Positions 61,408-64,000 of a stretch of 64,000 nucleotides of DNA are shown one piece after another. Each line of letters begins with the position of its first letter. Position 1 is the stretch's first letter. The notes below the pieces were generated by a model that was given only the letters and a program-made list of their open reading frames with translations, was not told where the DNA came from and searched no databases. The stretch is from Rhabdornis inornatus (taxonomy: Eukaryota; Chordata; Aves; Passeriformes; Rhabdornithidae). Made by a program: the position numbers and the translations under genes. Location: NCBI GenBank assembly GCA_013397075.1, contig VWZS01005930.1:124579-188578 (forward strand), written 5' to 3'.

Positions 61408-62579
61408 GATTACCTTGAATACTATTGTCATGGTGCAGCATTTCAGGAGAAGCAGCATAAATTTTTATACCTGTGTGCTTCTCTGTGTAGATCTGGTTTT
61501 GATCTTTTACCCTGGTTGTAGACTTTGAAAACTGTTGCTGGAGGGTATATTAAAGGCTTTTGGAGACAGTAAAACCACAGTTCTATCTTTACAGAACAAT
61601 AATTGATTCTAAAAATCATATTTCAATTCTGGCCTAATTATCACATTTAGCGATATAAATCTGGATCTCCTTAACTTTGTCAGATTGAAAAAGAAATTGA
61701 AAAATGTATTTTCTCTGTTCTGTTGTTGTTTGTAGTAGTTCATACCCTTATTTTTTCTGGATTTAACTACAAAGTTTGTTGAAAAGTTATTGATAATTTG
61801 GAAGAAAATGTTGTGTTTATCATCATCATACATTTAAGGAAAAGTGTGCATCTTTCACAGTTTACAAAAGATGTTTCTAGCATGACATAGCAGAGTCATA
61901 AATATGCATTAAACCTCAAACATAAGCTGGTTGCAAATTAGGCCTGTTTGACAGAAAATTAGAACTTAGTCAATTTGTCCCTTGTACAGCTTCCCTAACT
62001 AGGTGACTCTGGTCTGGTCTTCTCTTTGCTAGTTTCCAATTAAAATGTTGTTATGTCAAAAGGACACTATTAAAAGACAATTCTAGTCTCATTAATTATG
62101 GGTGCTGTGTTAGGACTCATGTTATGCACCTGCTACAGCTTAAAGAAAAGTGCAGCATAAACAGTTCCATTTGTTTGGTTTGATTCTTGTGCAAACAACA
62201 GAATTTATTCCCCAGACTCCTACTTTAGTGCACACAATGTTGCCACATTCATTTAGAGCACCTCAGGTTCTTCAGTATAAATGAGGGACAAGGTTAAACA
62301 TGGTGGCCTTTTAAATTCAGACTACCTGTTTTGTGAGAGTACTAGAGAGCCATGCAGGCTAGTTCAATAAAGAAAGAGAAAGTTAGTTCTAACATACTCG
62401 TAACATTCTTGGTGCACTGTGGCTTTGGGGTTTTTGGAGGTGGGTTTATGAACTTCTTACAGAAAAAATGTTCTGGAGAGCACCAGCCTTGCTATGATGT
62501 TCAGGGTGGTAAAGTGACACTGTATCTGGATCCTGGTACCTGTGTGTAATGTACAGCTGTACTTTTGATTCCCCAGCAG

Positions 62580-62622
62580 GAAGCTGAATTCTCTCATGGA
62601 AACGTCATCAGATGTTCAAGAG
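62580..62622 (+). other. candidate 43-nt exon with nearby downstream exon
   Basis: Acceptor GATTCCCCAGCAG ends at 62579 and donor AAGAG|GTGAGAG follows 62622. Sixty bases later a second strong acceptor (TTCTTTTTCTTTCTTTTTTT, then GTGTTACAG, ending 62682) opens a segment with a 31-codon frame to TAA at 62776-62778. An ATG at 62612 would be in frame with that segment across the junction, giving a 35-codon spliced frame. A 60-base intron is at or below the usual vertebrate minimum, which argues against it. Confidence 0.15.
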
Positions 62623-64000
62623 GTGAGAGCTAGCTGTGTTTGACAGTAGATTCTTTTTCTTTCTTTTTTTAATGTGTTACAGTCCTAGAGGAATCACTGC
62701 GGTGACAGTTGGTGCAACTTACATTAGAGGAGCAAACCTCGAGGTGGAAGAGCTTTCAGACATGTTTTTTAACTGTTAAGTTAGAGCAGGATGAAAAATG
62801 AAAATTTCTTGAAAGGTGAGGCAATGTTACAAAACAAAAATAGATAAAAAGTGCTGTTTGAATGATAGAGGGATAATTTCAAAGGAATATTTCTGTATCT
62901 TTGAACATCAGGCCCCAAAGTCTGTCTTTTTTGACTTACATGCCGACTTACAATGAGGGCAATGAAAGACTTCATTTTGTCAGAGAAAGATGATCATTCC
63001 TCAGACCTCATTATGCCTGTGGGAGAATCATAACAACATTTAGCATTTGCAAGCATGTTCAAAGCGCAGGCTACCTTTGCAACTTCCCAATAATGTAACA
63101 CTTCTCTTTCAATATTGTCGGTCAGTTTGTGCATGATGAACCTCAGGTACATTTATGTTGCAGTGACTACAGGTTTTCCCCAGAGATCTCTAAACTAGTT
63201 TGGTTATTGCTAAATGCACTGTTTCCCTCAGGCTGTGGGAGACCTCATATGCAGGATTTTTACCCATACTTTGAGGCAGAATTTTTTGTGTTCTCTGCTA
63301 AGAACAGCATACATCACAGCGAGACAAGATACATCTGCATGAACTGAAGGCATTAGACTGGAGACATGCTGCAAAACACGATGGTTTGGCCAAGTGAAAC
63401 CTAAAGCTTCAGGCTGCATCAGATCTTGAATACAGGAACAGAATATATCATCTTCCAGGTCCAGAAAGTAATTGATAAGTAAATACTGATATCCACTCTT
63501 TAAACTGAGATAACTTCCCTCAGATGAGAATTTACCCCTAATTTAGGATAATTTTATTCTAGAAGCTGTAATCAGTTCATCTAGTCTTGAGTTCCCAGCG
63601 CAGTATTTGTTCTGTATCAGTGCCCTCCAGGGTAGCCTGCTTTATCTTTTGTTCCCAGTAATTTATCTTAGTCAGTGTGGAAATTGAGAGCAAAGAAGCT
63701 GAAGGCGTGTACTTCTGCCTTCTTCTTATCTGCTGTTCAACTTTACCTCTCAGAAGTGTGAACTTTTCCTATGGTTCTTTGGTTAGAGGCTGATAGGATA
63801 TGTTTCTGTTTAGCAAGAGATAGACTGTGAGAAGGTACCTTGTGACTTCCTTTTTCTTCAGCTTTACCACATATATTAATTTTCAGGCTGCAAGCATAAT
63901 CCAGTCGCAAATAGTTTTAGCTCTCGTCTTGGCTGTGCATATCAGTACAGTCCCAGAAAACTCAAATACAGAAATAAACTGACTTGCTGCTTTCAATTCC

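Larger units (their letters stand above)
58833..64000. other. unassigned AT-rich sequence with splice-like signals
   Basis: No repeat family or known gene is recognised. Several splice-site-like combinations on the plus strand are listed individually (59228-59245, 60564/60565, 61253-61407, 62580-62622). The segment from about 62340 to 62790 is less AT-rich than its neighbours. Confidence 0.35.

Noticed and set aside
1..64000. CRISPR arrays, tRNA or rRNA genes, phage or plasmid modules
   Set aside because: No regularly spaced repeats, cloverleaf A/B boxes, rRNA signatures or operon-like gene strings are visible. The sequence is vertebrate nuclear DNA.

Overview
The window is AT-rich, gene-poor vertebrate DNA, almost certainly from a bird. 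The evidence is the abundance of CR1 LINE copies, several with recognisable reverse transcriptase (RT) motifs and one with the diagnostic ATTCTGTG octamer tail, plus three solo LTRs of the kind common in neoavian genomes (termini TGTCCTGG/CCAGGACA). There is no prokaryotic-style gene organisation, no rRNA or tRNA gene, no CRISPR array, and no protein-coding gene I can name. The longest open frames outside repeats (137, 127 and 111 codons) are about what chance gives in 64 kb of this composition, so the stretch is best read as intergenic or deep intronic.

Layout. 0-5 kb: a CR1 tail, then a region broken by N gaps in which the same sequence appears two or three times (359-1578 = 2003-3222; 1668-2001 = 3847-4180; 4066-4452 = 4454-4840). 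Single-N joints sit exactly at two repeat boundaries, so this looks like unmerged contig ends (false duplication), not biology. A dead CR1 RT fragment lies across it on the minus strand. 6.3-7.1 kb: a CR1 3' part, plus strand. 10.35-10.56 kb: a compound hexamer/pentamer microsatellite. 12.37-12.42 kb: a C-rich pentamer array able to form a G-quadruplex, next to a 4-N gap. 14.1-14.5 kb: a CR1 tail with five octamers. 22.5-26.4 kb: two adjacent plus-strand CR1 copies, the second an old, long copy reaching back into the endonuclease domain. 26.4-49 kb: mostly unique sequence with simple repeats. 49.2-49.6 kb: a CR1 tail. 52.2-58.8 kb: three solo LTRs, one with an intact 5-bp target duplication.

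Nothing here forms a set of genes working together. The observations most worth checking are the assembly artefact, the G-quadruplex array at a gap, and several acceptor/donor pairs on the plus strand: microexon-like at 46330-46349 and 59228-59245, exon-like at 5420-5462, 35814-35941 and 62580-62622, and zero-length recursive-splice-like sites at 60564/60565 and 55066/55067. These could mean that the window lies in long introns of a plus-strand transcript, but pseudo-splice sites are common and no transcript evidence is available. I did not find a convincing new biological system.
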